Made by a program: the position numbers and the translations under genes
Notes under the pieces: generated by a model
What the model saw: only the letters and a program-made list of their open reading frames with translations
What the model was told of the DNA's origin: nothing
Database searches by the model: none
Part shown: piece after piece, positions 1-10,821 of the stretch
Position numbering within the stretch: the stretch's first letter is position 1
How the letters are laid out: every line of letters begins with the position of its first letter
Assembly (NCBI RefSeq): GCF_026914265.1
Contig: NC_069132.1
Location: 29,630,932 to 29,694,931, forward strand
DNA length: 64,000 nucleotides
Source: Mya arenaria
Taxonomy: Eukaryota; Mollusca; Bivalvia; Myida; Myidae
Direction of reading: 5' to 3'

Positions 1-682
1 ACATGGAGCTGGAGGCTTTTTCAATGAAGTAATTCTAAGATCATATATTTGTTATATTGATATTTATTTGTACAAACTGAATTTAAAGCCAGAAATAAAA
101 TTGGAAGTTGCATGGATTCCTTTTTTTTACTTTCAGCCAACTGCGACATTCTAACAGATTTATTATGTTTGAAGTTAAGACTAAGATCCTGTAATGAAAA
201 ATAAAATAAATAATGACATAAAATTGATGTTTTTTAAAACTTAACTTTGAATTGTGACCTTGAGTGATCTTGCCTTGAGTGTGGGTTTCGATGTCATTAT
301 AATGTCAATAACATTTTATCCAAGTTTCATGAAAATATTTCCAAGGGGTTACGAGATAAGTAGTGGACATGAAATCTACCAATCAAACCTTTAACCTTCA
401 ACTGTGACCTTCATCTTAAGCTTGCACACCTGTTATTTGGATTCTAAATGTTGTATCCATCTTCTTGATTATTGCTTGGCATATGATTAAATTAATTTTC
501 ATTCAAAAATATTTTTTATTGTGCATTGGTCTAGTCTAGCTTGATTTTAATAATAAATCCAAAGTGATATTAGTTTACAACTTGTATTTGATAATCTGAG
601 AAGGCTTAAATCTTTAAAATTATATCTTTAACAGATGACTACTTAAATGACAGTATTTGTAAAGTTATATAAGATTTAAACC
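1..682. other. AT-rich non-coding, one dispersed-repeat fragment
   Basis: No supportable gene. Positions about 230-480 carry a diverged repeat with GTGACCTT-type motifs (for example near 255 and 402), resembling the motif that recurs in the tandem element starting at 683. The remainder is AT-rich with no long open frame. Confidence 0.5.
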
Positions 683-1973
683 GAACAAGAGCTGTCACAG
701 TATGTGACGAATGCCCCCGAATGTGACATTGACCTATGAACAAGGTCAGTACATGAAAATTTGATCTCGCCTTTACGTGTCAAATACATATGGCAAGTTA
801 TTTTAAATTGCCTGTGAAGATAAGAAAATATCACCCATACTTGACAACCTACACTGTTATTGCTTATATTCAGCATTCCATTGTGATTAAACACTAAGTG
901 TATCTTTCACCTTAGAGGTATTGACATGGGTCTTGTACGTGACGCGTCGTCTTGGTATGTCAAACACAATGTGGCAAGTTATTTTAAAATCTATCCATAC
1001 AAGAGAAAGTTGTCCTTATATGCAGCACTACATAGTGAATAAACACCTAAGTGTGACCTTGACCTTAGAGGTAAGGACAAAGGTCTTGCACGTGACACTT
1101 CGTCTTGGTATGTGGAACACATGTGGCAAGTTATTTTAAAATCAGTCCATACAAGGAAAAGTTACAGCCCTGACACGACAACCTATACTCTTTGTCCTTA
1201 TATGCAGCACTCCATTGTGAATAAACACTAAGTGTGACCTTGACCTAAGAGATAGGGACATGGGTCTTGCACGCGACATGTTGTCTTGGTATGCCGAACA
1301 CATGTGGCAAGTTATTTTAAAATCTGTCCATACAAGGGAAAGTTACAGCCCGGACACGACAACCTATACTCTATGTCCTTATATGCAGCACTCCATTGTG
1401 AATAAACACCTAAGTGTGACCTTGACCTTAGAGGTAGGGACATGGTTCTTGCACGCGACACGTCGTCTTGGTATGTCAAACACATGTGGCAAGTTATTTT
1501 AAAATCTGTCCATACAAGGGAAAGTTACAGCCCGGACACGACAACCTATACTCTATGTCCTTATATGCAGCATTCCATTGTGAATAAACACTAAATGTGA
1601 CCTTGACCTAAGAGGTAGTGACACGGGTCCTGCATGCGACACGTCGTCTTGGTATGCCGAACACATGTGGCAAGTTATTTTAAAATCTGTCCATACAAGG
1701 GAAAGTTACAGTCCGGACACGACAACCTATACTCTATGTCCTTATATGCAGCATTCCATTGTGAATAAACACCTAAGTGTGACCTTGACCTTAGAGGTAG
1801 GGACACGGTTCTTACACGCGACACGTCGTCTTGGTATGCCGAACACATGTGGCAAGTTATTTTAAAATCTGTCCATACAAGGGAAAGTTACAGCCCGGAC
1901 ATGAGTTATTGAGCCGGCCGGCCGGCCGGACGGATGGTGTGATTTTAATATGCCCACCTTCGGGGGCATAAAA
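683..1973. mobile_element. Short-TIR element with 181-bp tandem core (copy 1)
   Basis: The ends carry an inverted repeat: GAATGCCCCCGAA at 709-721 and TTCGGGGGCATA at 1959-1970. Between them is a tandem array. The landmark GGCAAGTTATTTTAAA recurs at 791, 973, 1125, 1306, 1488, 1669 and 1851, giving a 181-182-bp period with one 152-bp unit. Each unit holds GTGACCTTGACCT, the reverse complement of AGGTCAAGGTCAC. The right end has a GGCC-rich run (1914-1930). No protein is encoded; open frames inside simply follow the repeat. A second copy lies at 26598-27475. Family name unknown; it looks like a non-autonomous DNA element whose core has been amplified. Confidence 0.75.
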
Positions 1974-2289
1974 ACATCCTAACACTTGATTAGTTAGTTA
2001 AGAATGTCAATATCCTATCACTTTCGAGAAAATTCTTCCACAAATCATTATCAATAATTTTTTGGCAACAAATGACAAAAATTCCACACAATACACACAA
2101 TTACATTCCATTAATTGTACCACCACAATGTTTCCAGAGTTATACTACAGGATGGCACTGATGTAGAAGTTTGTGACTATTCTGTTGTTTCTGTGTTGAA
2201 GATGCTTCAGTATACTGGGTACTGGACCGCCAGGCTGTGGTCATTGGCGTCATGATGGAAGACAGATATTTGGAATCAACAAATAACAA
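1974..2289. other. Non-coding; possible trace of a cadherin-like exon
   Basis: On the minus strand, about 2150-2275 can be read as a poor cadherin-like stretch (DANDHS...AVQYPVY) with in-frame stops. The match is weak and is offered only because clearer cadherin relics on the same strand follow at 3.7-19 kb. Confidence 0.2.
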
Positions 2290-3040
2290 TTCTATCATAT
2301 TCTACAAAAAATAATAATAATAAAAACATGAGGGCCATGTAGGCCCTAAAACGCTCACCTAAGCAAAGGGCCACAACTCTGTGATAAAGAATTAATAAAA
2401 TGTTGCACTTTAAACATATCTTTATTGATGACGATGCCTTGTTGCATTTTTGTAGAGGGTCATGCAATGAAGCTTCCTGTAAAGTTTCAGTGAATTTGGC
2501 CTGGTAGTTTCAGAGCAGATGGGTTTTTTTTTAAAGCAAAACAGGAAGTTGGCCAGATTGTTGTTGTTGTTGTTGATCAATCGCAACCCCTTGTTGTATT
2601 TTTGTAGAAGGTTACCCAAGGAAGCTTCCTGTAAAGTCCCAAGGATGCTTCCTGTAAAGTTTCATTGAATTTGGACTGGTAAATTACAGGAGATGTTTTT
2701 TTTAAAGCAAAACAGGAAGTTGGCCATTTTGTTGTTGTTGTTGTTGTTGATCAATCGTAACTCCTTGTTGAATTTTTGTAGAGGGTCAGGCAAGGAAGCT
2801 TCCTGTAAAGTTTCATTGAATTGTAATTGGTTGTTTCAGAGTAGATGTTTTTCTAAAGCAAAACAGGAAGTCAGCCATTTTGCTGTTGTTGTTGTTGATC
2901 AATCGTGACCCCTTGTTGTATTTTTGTAGAGGGTCACCCAAGGAAGCTTCCTGTAAAGTTTCAGTGAATTTGGACTGGTGGTTTCAGAGAAGATGTTTTT
3001 TATAGCAAAACAAGAAGTCAGCCATTTTGCTGTTGTTATA
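2290..3040. repeat. Tandem-core element with (GTT)n, 148-174-bp units
   Basis: Starts near AGGGCCATGTAGGCCCT (about 2330), a small palindrome. Then come about four units, each with GGAAGCTTCCTGTAAAGTTTCA, AAGCAAAACAGGAAGT and a GTTGTTGTT run. The landmark GATCAATCG recurs at 2575, 2749 and 2897. The short open frames on either strand are repeat by-products. Confidence 0.65.
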
Positions 3041-3709
3041 AAAATATACCCACTAATGCCCTACTAACCCTAACCAATAAGCGCTACCTAACAAATTTAT
3101 CTTCTATAAGGAATGAAGGAATTAGTACCCAATATATACCCATTCATCAAATATATACCAATTCGTGTGTGCGGACAGACTGACTGAAAATAAAAATGAA
3201 GAAAAAAAGCTCATCAAATACTGATGGATTTCCATAGTTAGAGCTAATCCTATTGACTTCCAGAATTTCACTAACACTAAATGGATGAATGCCATAATGT
3301 AAAACTACAAATCTTGCCATCTTATACATTGTGTAAAAAGAAAAGACTTATATTCTTCTCCAGCATTTTTAAACAAAAGCAAATTTAATCAACAATGTTG
3401 ATTTTTGAATGGACAACATAACAACAAAACAATCAGAAGAAGCACCTCATATAACATGGTATAACCTTATTATGTTGCAAACCTGACCAATCTCTGAAAT
3501 AATTACAAACCTGGACTGTTTCTGTTCTAGTGGAATGTTGATGTTCAAAATGTCCGCAGAGGTGACCATCTCACTTGCACTGTGCGGTTTTCTGACATGT
3601 AAAAGTTAGTATTTATGTCAGAGTTCAGGGAATCAATGCTGGTGTCAAACTTGGCATTGAGGCATATCTCAGCTGTCAGAAATGCTACAATCGGCATCAG
3701 TGGCTCTTG
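3041..3709. other. AT-rich non-coding
   Basis: No gene or clear repeat seen. About 3165-3185 has a GTGCGGACAGACTGACTG tail typical of the 3' ends of invertebrate dispersed repeats. Confidence 0.4.
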
Positions 3710-3900
3710 TTACAAACAGTTTCTCCCACTGCATCCACTGGTCAGAAATCCTGGCCCTATATTCCGTTTGGACAAAAGTTGCAGGGCATACAGTTGTTGC
3801 AGATGATGTTGAACATCACTTAACTTGATGTCGATGACTAATGGGTTGCCTGCAGGCTGCATCCTTGGCAATGACTGATAGCTGTAAATCAAGATGTCTG
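3710..3900 (-). pseudogene. Decayed cadherin-like exon
   Basis: Minus-strand reading gives LSVIAKDAA, then in another frame GNPLVIDIKLSDV. Together these follow the cadherin-repeat pattern of a Y.L.V.A.D strand followed by a V.I...DVN strand. The two halves are in different frames, so the exon is broken or my boundaries are wrong. It lies on the same strand as the better cadherin relics at 4293-4453, 6245-6435 and 6727-6875 and probably belongs to the same dead gene. Cadherins are calcium-dependent adhesion proteins of the cell surface. Confidence 0.35.
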
Positions 3901-4292
3901 CAAGATTAGTTTTTTTTTCATTTTTTTTTTTCAAAAACTATATTGGAACTTACAGAAAAAGGCAGGACATGAAAACCTGTTAAAGAATTGACAAACTTAA
4001 CAAAGAGTCTTGTTTTTTTCATTGAGTTTTCATGTATTAATAAATTCAAATATTTTACAGCTCACATAATATGTCACAATATCATGTTATGTTTCAGGAT
4101 TCAAAATATACTTAGTTTAATGAACATAAAGTTTAAAGCTTTGTAAATTAAACTTATTTTTTCTAAATATATATTATCACCTGAAACAATGCAGAAAACA
4201 TCAAACAATAATATTTATCAAAGAAAGAGTTCATGATTCAAACATGGAAAGAGTGACTTACGACTGGGAGATCACCGTCGGTCACCACTCAC

Positions 4293-4453
4293 CAGCATGT
4301 TCTGGTCCACGCCCAGGTACTCAGAGATGGTTGGCATTGTGGTTTGTGTGCGAAAACACTGGGCCGTTGGGGTTACTTGTAATTATGGCTGCTACCATAA
4401 CATGAGAGGCACAGGATACCGCTGTGGAGCCAGGTTCTCGTATCAATTATCAT
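4293..4453 (-). pseudogene. Decayed cadherin-like exon with intact donor site
   Basis: Minus strand: NPNGPVF at one frame is followed by ISEYLGVDQNMLV in another. This is the typical junction between two cadherin repeats (D.N..P.F ... I.E). A consensus donor follows it: CATGCTG|GTGAGT, with the exon ending at 4293. A plausible acceptor (CCAATTTTAG) puts the exon start near 4453. The frame change makes it non-functional. It fits the series of minus-strand cadherin relics to the right. Confidence 0.45.
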
Positions 4454-4818
4454 CTAAAATTGGATAAACTTAGCCATTTGAATAATGTTTTGATTGATGG
4501 ATCAACTTTATAAAATCAATGTAAATCCAAGCTAATCTCAATCTAGATTACTTTTATTTTCCCTTGATCAATGTTAAACAATCACACAAATTCAAAGTAA
4601 TACAATGTGTGTCTTTATAAACAATACAAATTCAGAAAAGAACAACAATCAATCTAATTATGACAATTTCTACCTGAAAAGAAAAACACCTTACCACGAA
4701 AGTGGGGATTCCACTCAGAGTGAGGTTGCCATTTTAAAGATACTAACCAGTATGTCACCAAGTTCTGCAAGAAAAAACAACATATTTGAAATAAAAGATA
4801 AAAAAGACAACAGAAAGT
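4454..4818. other. AT-rich non-coding
   Basis: No conserved coding signal on either strand. It ends where the tRNA-like array begins. Confidence 0.4.
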
Positions 4819-5560
4819 GAGAGAAGTCTAGTGGTATTGGCCTCACACTCAAAAGGTCATGGGTTCGATCCCCACCAGGGTGAGAGTGTTCTAGTGGTAT
4901 ACATGTAGGTATTGGCCTCACACTCAATAGATAATGGGTTCAATCCCAACCAGGGTGAGAGTTGTCTAGTGGTATACATGTAGGTATTGGGCTCCCACTC
5001 AAGAGATCATGGGTTCAATCCTAACCAGGGTGAGAGTTGTCTAGTGGTATACATGTAGGTATTGGGCTCCCACTCAAGAGATCATGGGGTCAATCCCAAC
5101 CAGGGTGAGAGTTGTCTAGTGGTATACATGTAGGTATTGGGCTCCCACTCAAGAGATCATGGGTTCAAACCCAACCAGGGTGAGAGTTGTCTAGTGATAT
5201 ACATGTAGGTATTGGCCTCACACTCAAGAGATCATTGGTTCAATCCCAACCAGGGTGAGAGTTGTCTAGTGGTATACATGTAGGTATTGGGCTCCCACTC
5301 AAGAGATCATGGGTTCAATCCCAACCAGGGTGAGAGTTGTCTAGTGGTATACATGTAGGTATTGGGCTCCCACTCAAGAGATCATGGGTTCAAACCCAAC
5401 CAGGGTGAGAGTTGTCTAGTGGTATACATGTAGGTATTGGCCTCACACTCAAGAGATCATGGGTTCAATCCCAACCAGGGTGAGAGTTGTCTAGTGGTAC
5501 TGACCTCACAGGAGGTCATGGGTTTCGATCCCCACCAGGGTGAGATCGGTCTAGTGGATA
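4819..5560 (+). repeat. Tandem array of tRNA-like units (75-bp period)
   Basis: Ten units separated by TGAGAG landmarks at 4819, 4881, 4956, 5031, 5106, 5181, 5256, 5331, 5406, 5481 and 5541: a 62-bp first unit, eight of exactly 75 bp, and a 60-bp last unit. Each has TCTAGTGGTA (like the D-arm/A-box of tRNA-Glu or Gly) and GGTTCAATCCC or GGTTCGATCCC (matches the pol III B-box GGTTCRANNCC). The 75-bp units differ from the short ones by a 13-nt insertion (ATACATGTAGGT plus one base) just after the A-box-like motif. The acceptor stem is not obviously paired, so these are tRNA-derived repeats rather than tRNA genes. Confidence 0.8.
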
Positions 5561-6244
5561 GGTGTCAACCTCTCACTCAAGTGGTCAATCTCAAACTGGG
5601 ACGCATTCTCATGACATCTCAAAATGGACAACACCACTAGTGTCTATCAATAATGTATTACTTTCAATGGCTGATTTTTCTTCATTTTGAATCTCTTTGT
5701 TAGATACATGTATATTCTTACATGTATATGTAACATCCATTATCAATCATTCAAATTTGGAAAATGTATCCTTAGGATTTCTACAAAAATAATAAGGCTT
5801 AAAGAAATAAATAATGTAACTTCCTAGGCTCATTTCTAACAACTATTCTATAAAAACATTTTTTGGGGGATTTTCTCAAGCCAAACAAAAGTGTTCTTTG
5901 CGGGAAAAGCTGGTTTATATATTAATGAGATTATTCTCCAGGTTTACAGTAAACTTTACACACATTTTCTAGTTTAGAACTGTTTTGAAATTTCATTTAA
6001 GCCTATCCGAGGCACATATCAGACTATATTTGGAGCAAAGTCCAACAATTGTCTGTTATTTTGTCTTCAGCAACAGGTGTACCAAGTGTCATGTGAATAT
6101 CTGGGTAATGTGCCTAGGTGTAAGTTTTAACAAGATGACATAGCTGCACAGAATGGCAATCACAATACCTGGTGAAATAGAATACAATCCTCAGTCAAAG
6201 ACAATTAAATTAAAGATTAGTTTTTCTTGGCCAAAGTAAATTAC
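5561..6244. other. Non-coding; right part is duplicated at 40.05 kb
   Basis: No gene. From about 5930 the sequence matches 40050 onwards at moderate identity (for example TATATTTGGA and CAACA.GTGTACCA motifs in the same order). This starts the paralogous block that holds the cadherin-like exons. Confidence 0.5.
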
Positions 6245-6435
6245 ATTTGCAATCTCCCCGCAGAATGCAGAATGATCCTGCCAACACCTGTGAACTCACT
6301 GATGGCGATTTCATATGCATTGTGGTGGAGATCTTGGGCATTCCTGTTCCAGATAACATTGACAGTTACATGGACAGATGATGACAGGCTTGGCACTCCA
6401 TTTAGTGAAGCACGGTCTGCAGACACCACAGAGAA
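6245..6435 (-). pseudogene. Cadherin-repeat exon, copy A
   Basis: After an acceptor TTTTCAG the exon reads FSVVSADRASLNGVPSL then VHVTVNVIWNRNAQ and NAYEIAISE. This follows a cadherin repeat end (F.V.A.D.G.P....V.V.V...N.Q) and the start of the next repeat (Y...I.E). The calcium-binding D.ND motif is degraded to NRNAQ. The donor is weak (CAAAT|GTAATT). The frame is open here, but neighbouring exons contain stops, so the gene is probably dead. The pair in copy B (40426-40537) lacks about 80 bp of this exon. Confidence 0.6.
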
Positions 6436-6726
6436 CTGAAAATTATGGCAATGCGTTATTAACGCAAAGTTTAACAATCATGCAAATAAAAGGTTTTTAA
6501 CATAAAAGATCACAATTTTGTTTTCGAATAATGCAAGTAATTCATATATTTCATTTAGTTTACTAAAAATGCATCTTTGCAAAATCTCAGGATTTTTAAA
6601 AGAGCTCAATAGTATGTTATATTTTTCAATGTCACTATATTAATCAAATGTATTCTTTGAAACATTATTTCCATCTACATCTAAACATGAGCAATTTTCT
6701 AACTTCAAAAACAACACTCAACCTAC

Positions 6727-6875
6727 CACATATCTGTTGGGTAGGACAGGATCCTCACTAAGGTGTTTGATGGTGGTGAGAAGACCGGTGTTCATTTCCA
6801 TGTAGAAATACTCCAGGGTCTCTGCAGGTACGGCTTTGATGCCACTCTACTGTTCCAGATCTCACTATTTGCTCT
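6727..6875 (-). pseudogene. Cadherin-repeat exon, copy A
   Basis: Exon between TATTATCAG and a donor TATGTG|GTAGGT. It encodes VPAETLEYFYMEMNTGLLTT and then IKHLSEDPVLPNRYV, resembling the middle of a cadherin repeat (F.....TG.L.....LD.E....Y). An in-frame TAG lies upstream of GIKAVPAE. This copy keeps the empty site AGATATGTG, where a MITE inserted in copy B. Confidence 0.6.
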
Positions 6876-7059
6876 CTGATAATAATAAACAATGATCAAA
6901 TCACAAAATAACAATGACAGTAAGATTATTTGTTTACTTAACCTACCAATGCTAACTATTGATATGTAAGGATTTAACTTGTGCATGATTGTATATTGAT
7001 GCAAACCAGCATTAAAATGTATTTATGTACTTCCCCTTAAGAATTATTTGAATTATAGA

Positions 7060-7167
7060 TTTTCTGGTTAGCACAGTGGTTACCATACATAACAAGGCAT
7101 CTCGGGTTCGAGTCTCGGCCTAGGTGTTTGTGCGATTGGTTGGTGGTCTGGTGGGCTCAGTGCGCCC
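7060..7167 (+). repeat. tRNA-like unit, left half
   Basis: GGTTAGCACAGTGGTTACC (A-box-like) and GGTTCGAGTC (B-box-like) spaced as in a tRNA, followed by GATTGGTTGGTGGTCTGG and GGCTCAGTG. This is the unit that is tandem at 42700-43215. It is cut at about 7167 by the 7168-9998 element and resumes at 9999. Confidence 0.7.
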
Positions 7168-7632
7168 TTCCCTAAATTTGCCACCAACTTCCACCAAATG
7201 CCATGGATTTGGGTGGCATTTGGTGGAAAATGGGTGGCACTTGGTGGAAAATGGGTGGCACTTGGTGGAATATCAAGAATTCCACCAACTGCCATGAAAT
7301 TTCCACCCAACTGGAGGTGGCGGTTTGTGTAAAGTTGAACTCAGTTTTTTTTCATGTGGCACTTGGTGAAAAAGTTGGACTTCGTTAATTTTTCATATGG
7401 CAGTTGGTGAAAAACTGGACTTAGTTAATTTTTCGGGTGGCATTTGGTGAAAAAAGACTTAGAAAATCTCAAGAGTTCTGTAAAATGGAACCATTACTTA
7501 TCATCATGGAATAAGAATAGCATTTACGACAATTGCTGTTTTAGCATCATTACATATGCTACTATTTAAAACTAACTGGTAATACTACTTTTGGGGATTT
7601 CTCCCTCTACTACTATAACTACATGTCCTACT

Positions 7633-8013
7633 ACTCTCCATCATGTTGGTGGTTCTATTGATGATGATTACAATGTTGGTGGTTCTATTGATGATGATTA
7701 TGATGTTGGTGGTTCTATTGATGATGATTATGATATTGGTGGTTCTATTGATGATGATTATGATGGTGGTGGTGGTGGTGGTGGTGGTGGTAATTATGAT
7801 GATGGTGGTGGTGGTGATTATGATGATTGTGGTGGTGGTGATTGATTTTGACAATTGTGGTGTTGTTGGTAGTTCATTGTGGTGTTGGTGAAGATGATGA
7901 TTGTGGTGGTATTGGTGATGATGATGATTGTGGTGGTGGTGATAGTGATCATGATAATTGTGGTGGTGGTGACAACAATAACAACATGTTGATGATGATG
8001 ATGCTGCTGATGC

Positions 8014-8049
<36 letters not shown>

Positions 8050-8075
8050 CAACAACAACAATGTGATGATGATTA
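7633..8075. repeat. GAT/GGT microsatellite with a 30-bp minisatellite
   Basis: GTTGGTGGTTCTATTGATGA repeats about four times with a 30-bp period (7644-7765), then pure GGT and GAT runs (7765-8060). Open frames on both strands are low-complexity (poly-D/G, poly-H/T/I) and are not supported as genes. Confidence 0.85.
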
Positions 8076-9557
8076 TCATGATCATGATAATGATGAGTTA
8101 AACTCTTCTGTGTACATGTGCTCTGTTGCTATTTCCCCAAAGGTACAGGGATCCCATTAATGTTTGATTTAAACTCGGAATGACCTCTCTGCTGGAAAAT
8201 CTCAAAATATTTGAATCTTCTGACAGTTGTGGAACTTTGAATAGTGAGAGAAAAAAATGTGAAGTTTTGTTTAATAAAATGGATTGATTATAAGGTAACT
8301 GGTTTTTTTTATCATATTAACAACAAAAAAAGATCATGACTTATCATTTTATTTTATTTTTACACATATTAGTCTCTTTGTCTTTGTTTAAAGTTTGACT
8401 AAGAGATAAGCTTTATGCATGTACTGTCAAGTATGTTTCACTAAAAGTCTTAATTCCAAAAGAATTATGACAAATACTTAGTCAAGGAATGTACTAAGTT
8501 TAAAAAGTATCATTCAATTTGTACAATCAAGTTGAAGATGTATAAAGAAATCTTATACACATTTTTTTCCCGACAAAACCCCCCATAACGATGACAATGT
8601 ACTTGGACAAGATTCTAAGACCTTTGTGGTAAATATTTGAATATAACAATAACTTATAATGAAGACTGACCTCATAGTTTTATCATATTATATTAGCTAA
8701 TACTTATTTAAAAGTGCTAAGTGCTATAAAGGGTGAGATAAACAATATAAAGGGTGAGATAAACAATATTAAATGCCAGTCAAGAAAAGATGTAGATTTA
8801 TATGATCTTAAGGGTGTGTGTTTTTAAGAAAAATAGTTGAGGTATTGACAAAGCCTTGGTGTTATTCATGTTGTTGGCTGCATGATTTTGAAAAAATAAA
8901 GATATTCAAGTGAATCTTGGTGAGGCAAACCCTGTTATATTGAACAGATTTATTAAAATGATCGCTTTTTCAGAAAGAAATATGAATAGAGGACTTCTAT
9001 AGCAGAAGAAGTATAGCCAAACTTGCAGAAAACAACAACCGGATGTGCATCACTAAAGAAAAGAAACAGGTTATTGACATTTCAATATTCAAAATACCAA
9101 AACCGGTAGTTTAATTAACTTTTTACCTGTATTGTCATTGCTAATACATAGACCAGTGCTCTTATAAAACATATTTGCAATGATTCAATGTATGAGGCTG
9201 GATTCTATATTTAGTTATGGTAATATATAATTTTGTTGTAATACTTGGTATTAATCTGGCTAGGCCCAAAGCTGAAGAAACATATTTAAGAGTATGTTTT
9301 TAATGTTGTCATTTTATTTATGCATCTAATTTTAAAATATATTTTGAATAATGATAGCTCAAATGAAACCTCCAAAATAAATAATATTAAAACTGTTTTC
9401 AGGATTTCTCCAAATGTAGAAATGCAGACAGCTCTTCACCATCAACTGTGATCCTTTGATATTTTGTGTACATATGAAACTAAATGACTGCAAAGAATTG
9501 TGTTTTTTTTTATTCTTAGGTCGTTGTATGCATACTTCATAATCCCATGATTTTATT
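8076..9557. other. AT-rich interior of the 2.83-kb element
   Basis: No coding signal. A 21-bp duplication AAAGGGTGAGATAAACAAT lies at 8728-8770. Confidence 0.5.
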
Positions 9558-9998
9558 TCCACCAAGTGCAACGTAATTTCCACCAAGTGCCACATTGGCA
9601 TGGCATTTGGTGAAAAAAAGATCAAAGAAACTGAACGTGGCATTTGATGGAAAATTGTTCCAATACTCCACCAACTGCCATGTTGGGGTGGCATTTGGTG
9701 AAAAATTTGCCACCAACTGCCACGTGGCATTTGGTGGAAAACGTTCCAATACGCCACCAACTGCCACATTGGGGTGGCATTTGGTGAAAAAATTTGCCAC
9801 GTGGAATTTGGTGGAAAACGTTCCAATACTCCACCAACTGCCACGTTGGGGTGGCATTTGGTGGAAAATGGTGAAAAATTAAATCAAAGTCCCATTTTCT
9901 TCTGTTTTTCATCGTTTTACACCAAGTGCCACCCGTTCCATTACTCCACCAACTGCCACCCATTTTCCACGTCCAATTCGTGGCAAATTTAGGGAAGG
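9558..9998. repeat. Right inverted terminus with 77-86-bp sub-repeats
   Basis: GTTCCAATAC recurs at 9657, 9743 and 9820, each followed by CCACCAACTGCCA and GTGGCATTTGGTG in opposite orientations, so single units can fold. The long open frames here on both strands translate the repeat and are not genes. Confidence 0.7.
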
Positions 9999-10100
9999 GT
10001 GGTTGGCACATTCAACAAGGCATCTCAGGTTCGAGTCCCAGACTGGGTGGATGTAAGATTGGTTTATGTTGTTTTCTACAGGCACTCAGATTCCCCCCAA
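9999..10100 (+). repeat. tRNA-like unit, right half
   Basis: TGGTTGGCACATTCAACAAG then GGCATCTCAGGTTCGAGTCC continues the unit interrupted at 7167. It ends in TGTTTTCTACAGGCACTC, and a similar end closes the array at 43.2 kb (GTGTTTTATACAGGCACTC). Confidence 0.7.
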
Positions 10101-10130
10101 ATGTCATGTAAGTAATTTTAACTTTCAAAG

Positions 10131-10440
10131 CAGGCAGTACTCACAAAGTTCACATCGCTTGATCTGCATTCAATGAAGGACACAGCTAGGTGCTGGTGAT
10201 AACGGAGCATGTATTCAGGATCCCCATGCTGGAAGTTCACATCACATGCTCTGACTTCTCTGAAGGACACACCGAGGAGCTGGTCATAACTGAGCGTGTA
10301 TAGGAGATCCCCATGCTGGAAAGTGGTGCACTGTTTGGGGTCATTGTTAACCCACACTATTGCACATGCTTCGGTAGATGGATAAAAAGATATACTCCTG
10401 TATGCCCTTTCACATACCTGGATTTTATAAATGTAGACCA
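10131..10440 (-). pseudogene. Exon-like stretch with an internal duplication
   Basis: Minus strand carries an open stretch with two related halves: FQHGDLLYTLSYDQLLGVSF with CDVN, and FQHGDPEYMLRYHQHLAVSF with SDVN. A good donor follows (AACTTT|GTGAGT at about 10145). The two halves show a 75-90-bp duplication at DNA level. The protein family is not recognised. It lies between cadherin-like exons on the same strand and may be part of that gene. Confidence 0.35.
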
Positions 10441-10723
10441 ACTACATACTTGTTTAGACATATAAATACTACTTACTCTATAAAATAATTCAAATTGATG
10501 GAAGTTAACTTTCTTGTGAAATCTTTTGTATTCTTCTAATGTACTTTTTCATGTTCTCTGAGCTTGATATCTTTGACTGCATTATGGATATAGCTTCCAA
10601 GAGCACATTTTTTCCTACAAAAACAGAACCCCATCTTATTTAAACTTTTTGAAGTTCCCACTCACAGAAATATATTGCAATCTTTCCAAGAAATTTTCAA
10701 CTCTACATTTAAAATCAAGTTAC
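10441..10723. other. Intron-like AT-rich sequence
   Basis: Nothing beyond splice-like signals of the neighbouring decayed exons. Confidence 0.35.
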
Positions 10724-10821
10724 TAGGTATGTGCATACAGTCAATCACCCATTGGCAGAACCGATGGAGAACTGGTCAGTTGAGTATCACCCTCGTTTGA
10801 TGTCTCATACATCAGGTAGAC
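10724..10821 (-). pseudogene. Cadherin-repeat exon, copy A, decayed
   Basis: Flanked by TGTGTAG (acceptor) and CCTA|GTAACT (donor). It reads YLMYETSNEGDT, then after a frame change DQFSIGSANG followed by a stop. Its partner at 43477-43596 is open throughout (VYKINQGDTADQFSINSANE), which shows this copy has lost the frame. Confidence 0.55.

Larger units (their letters stand above)
7168..9998. mobile_element. 2.83-kb element with long, repeat-rich inverted termini
   Basis: The left end CCCTTCCCTAAATTTGCCAC (from 7168) is the exact inverse of the right end GTGGCAAATTTAGGGAAGGG (to about 9998). Both ends are then filled with copies of GTGGCATTTGGTGGAAAA and its complement, over about 280 bp at the left and 440 bp at the right. 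The interior is AT-rich with a GAT/GGT microsatellite and no transposase. The element sits inside a tRNA-like unit: GGCTCAGTG on the left, TGGTTGGCACATTCAAC on the right, which together restore the unit found at 42.7-43.2 kb. It is non-autonomous and foldback-like. Its superfamily is not decided because the target duplication is at most 2-3 bp (TGG/TG) and blurred. Confidence 0.75.

Noticed and set aside
4819-5560. Cluster of functional tRNA genes
   Set aside because: A/B-box-like motifs are present but no acceptor-stem pairing, no consistent anticodon loop, and identical 75-bp spacing of a satellite.
7585-8085. 166-residue minus-strand and three plus-strand open frames
   Set aside because: Pure GAT/GGT microsatellite translations (poly-H, poly-D/G, poly-V/M) on both strands.
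9359-10011. Several overlapping frames over 90-160 residues on both strands
   Set aside because: They translate the GTGGCATTTGGTGG repeat of the element's right terminus; related peptides appear in several frames.
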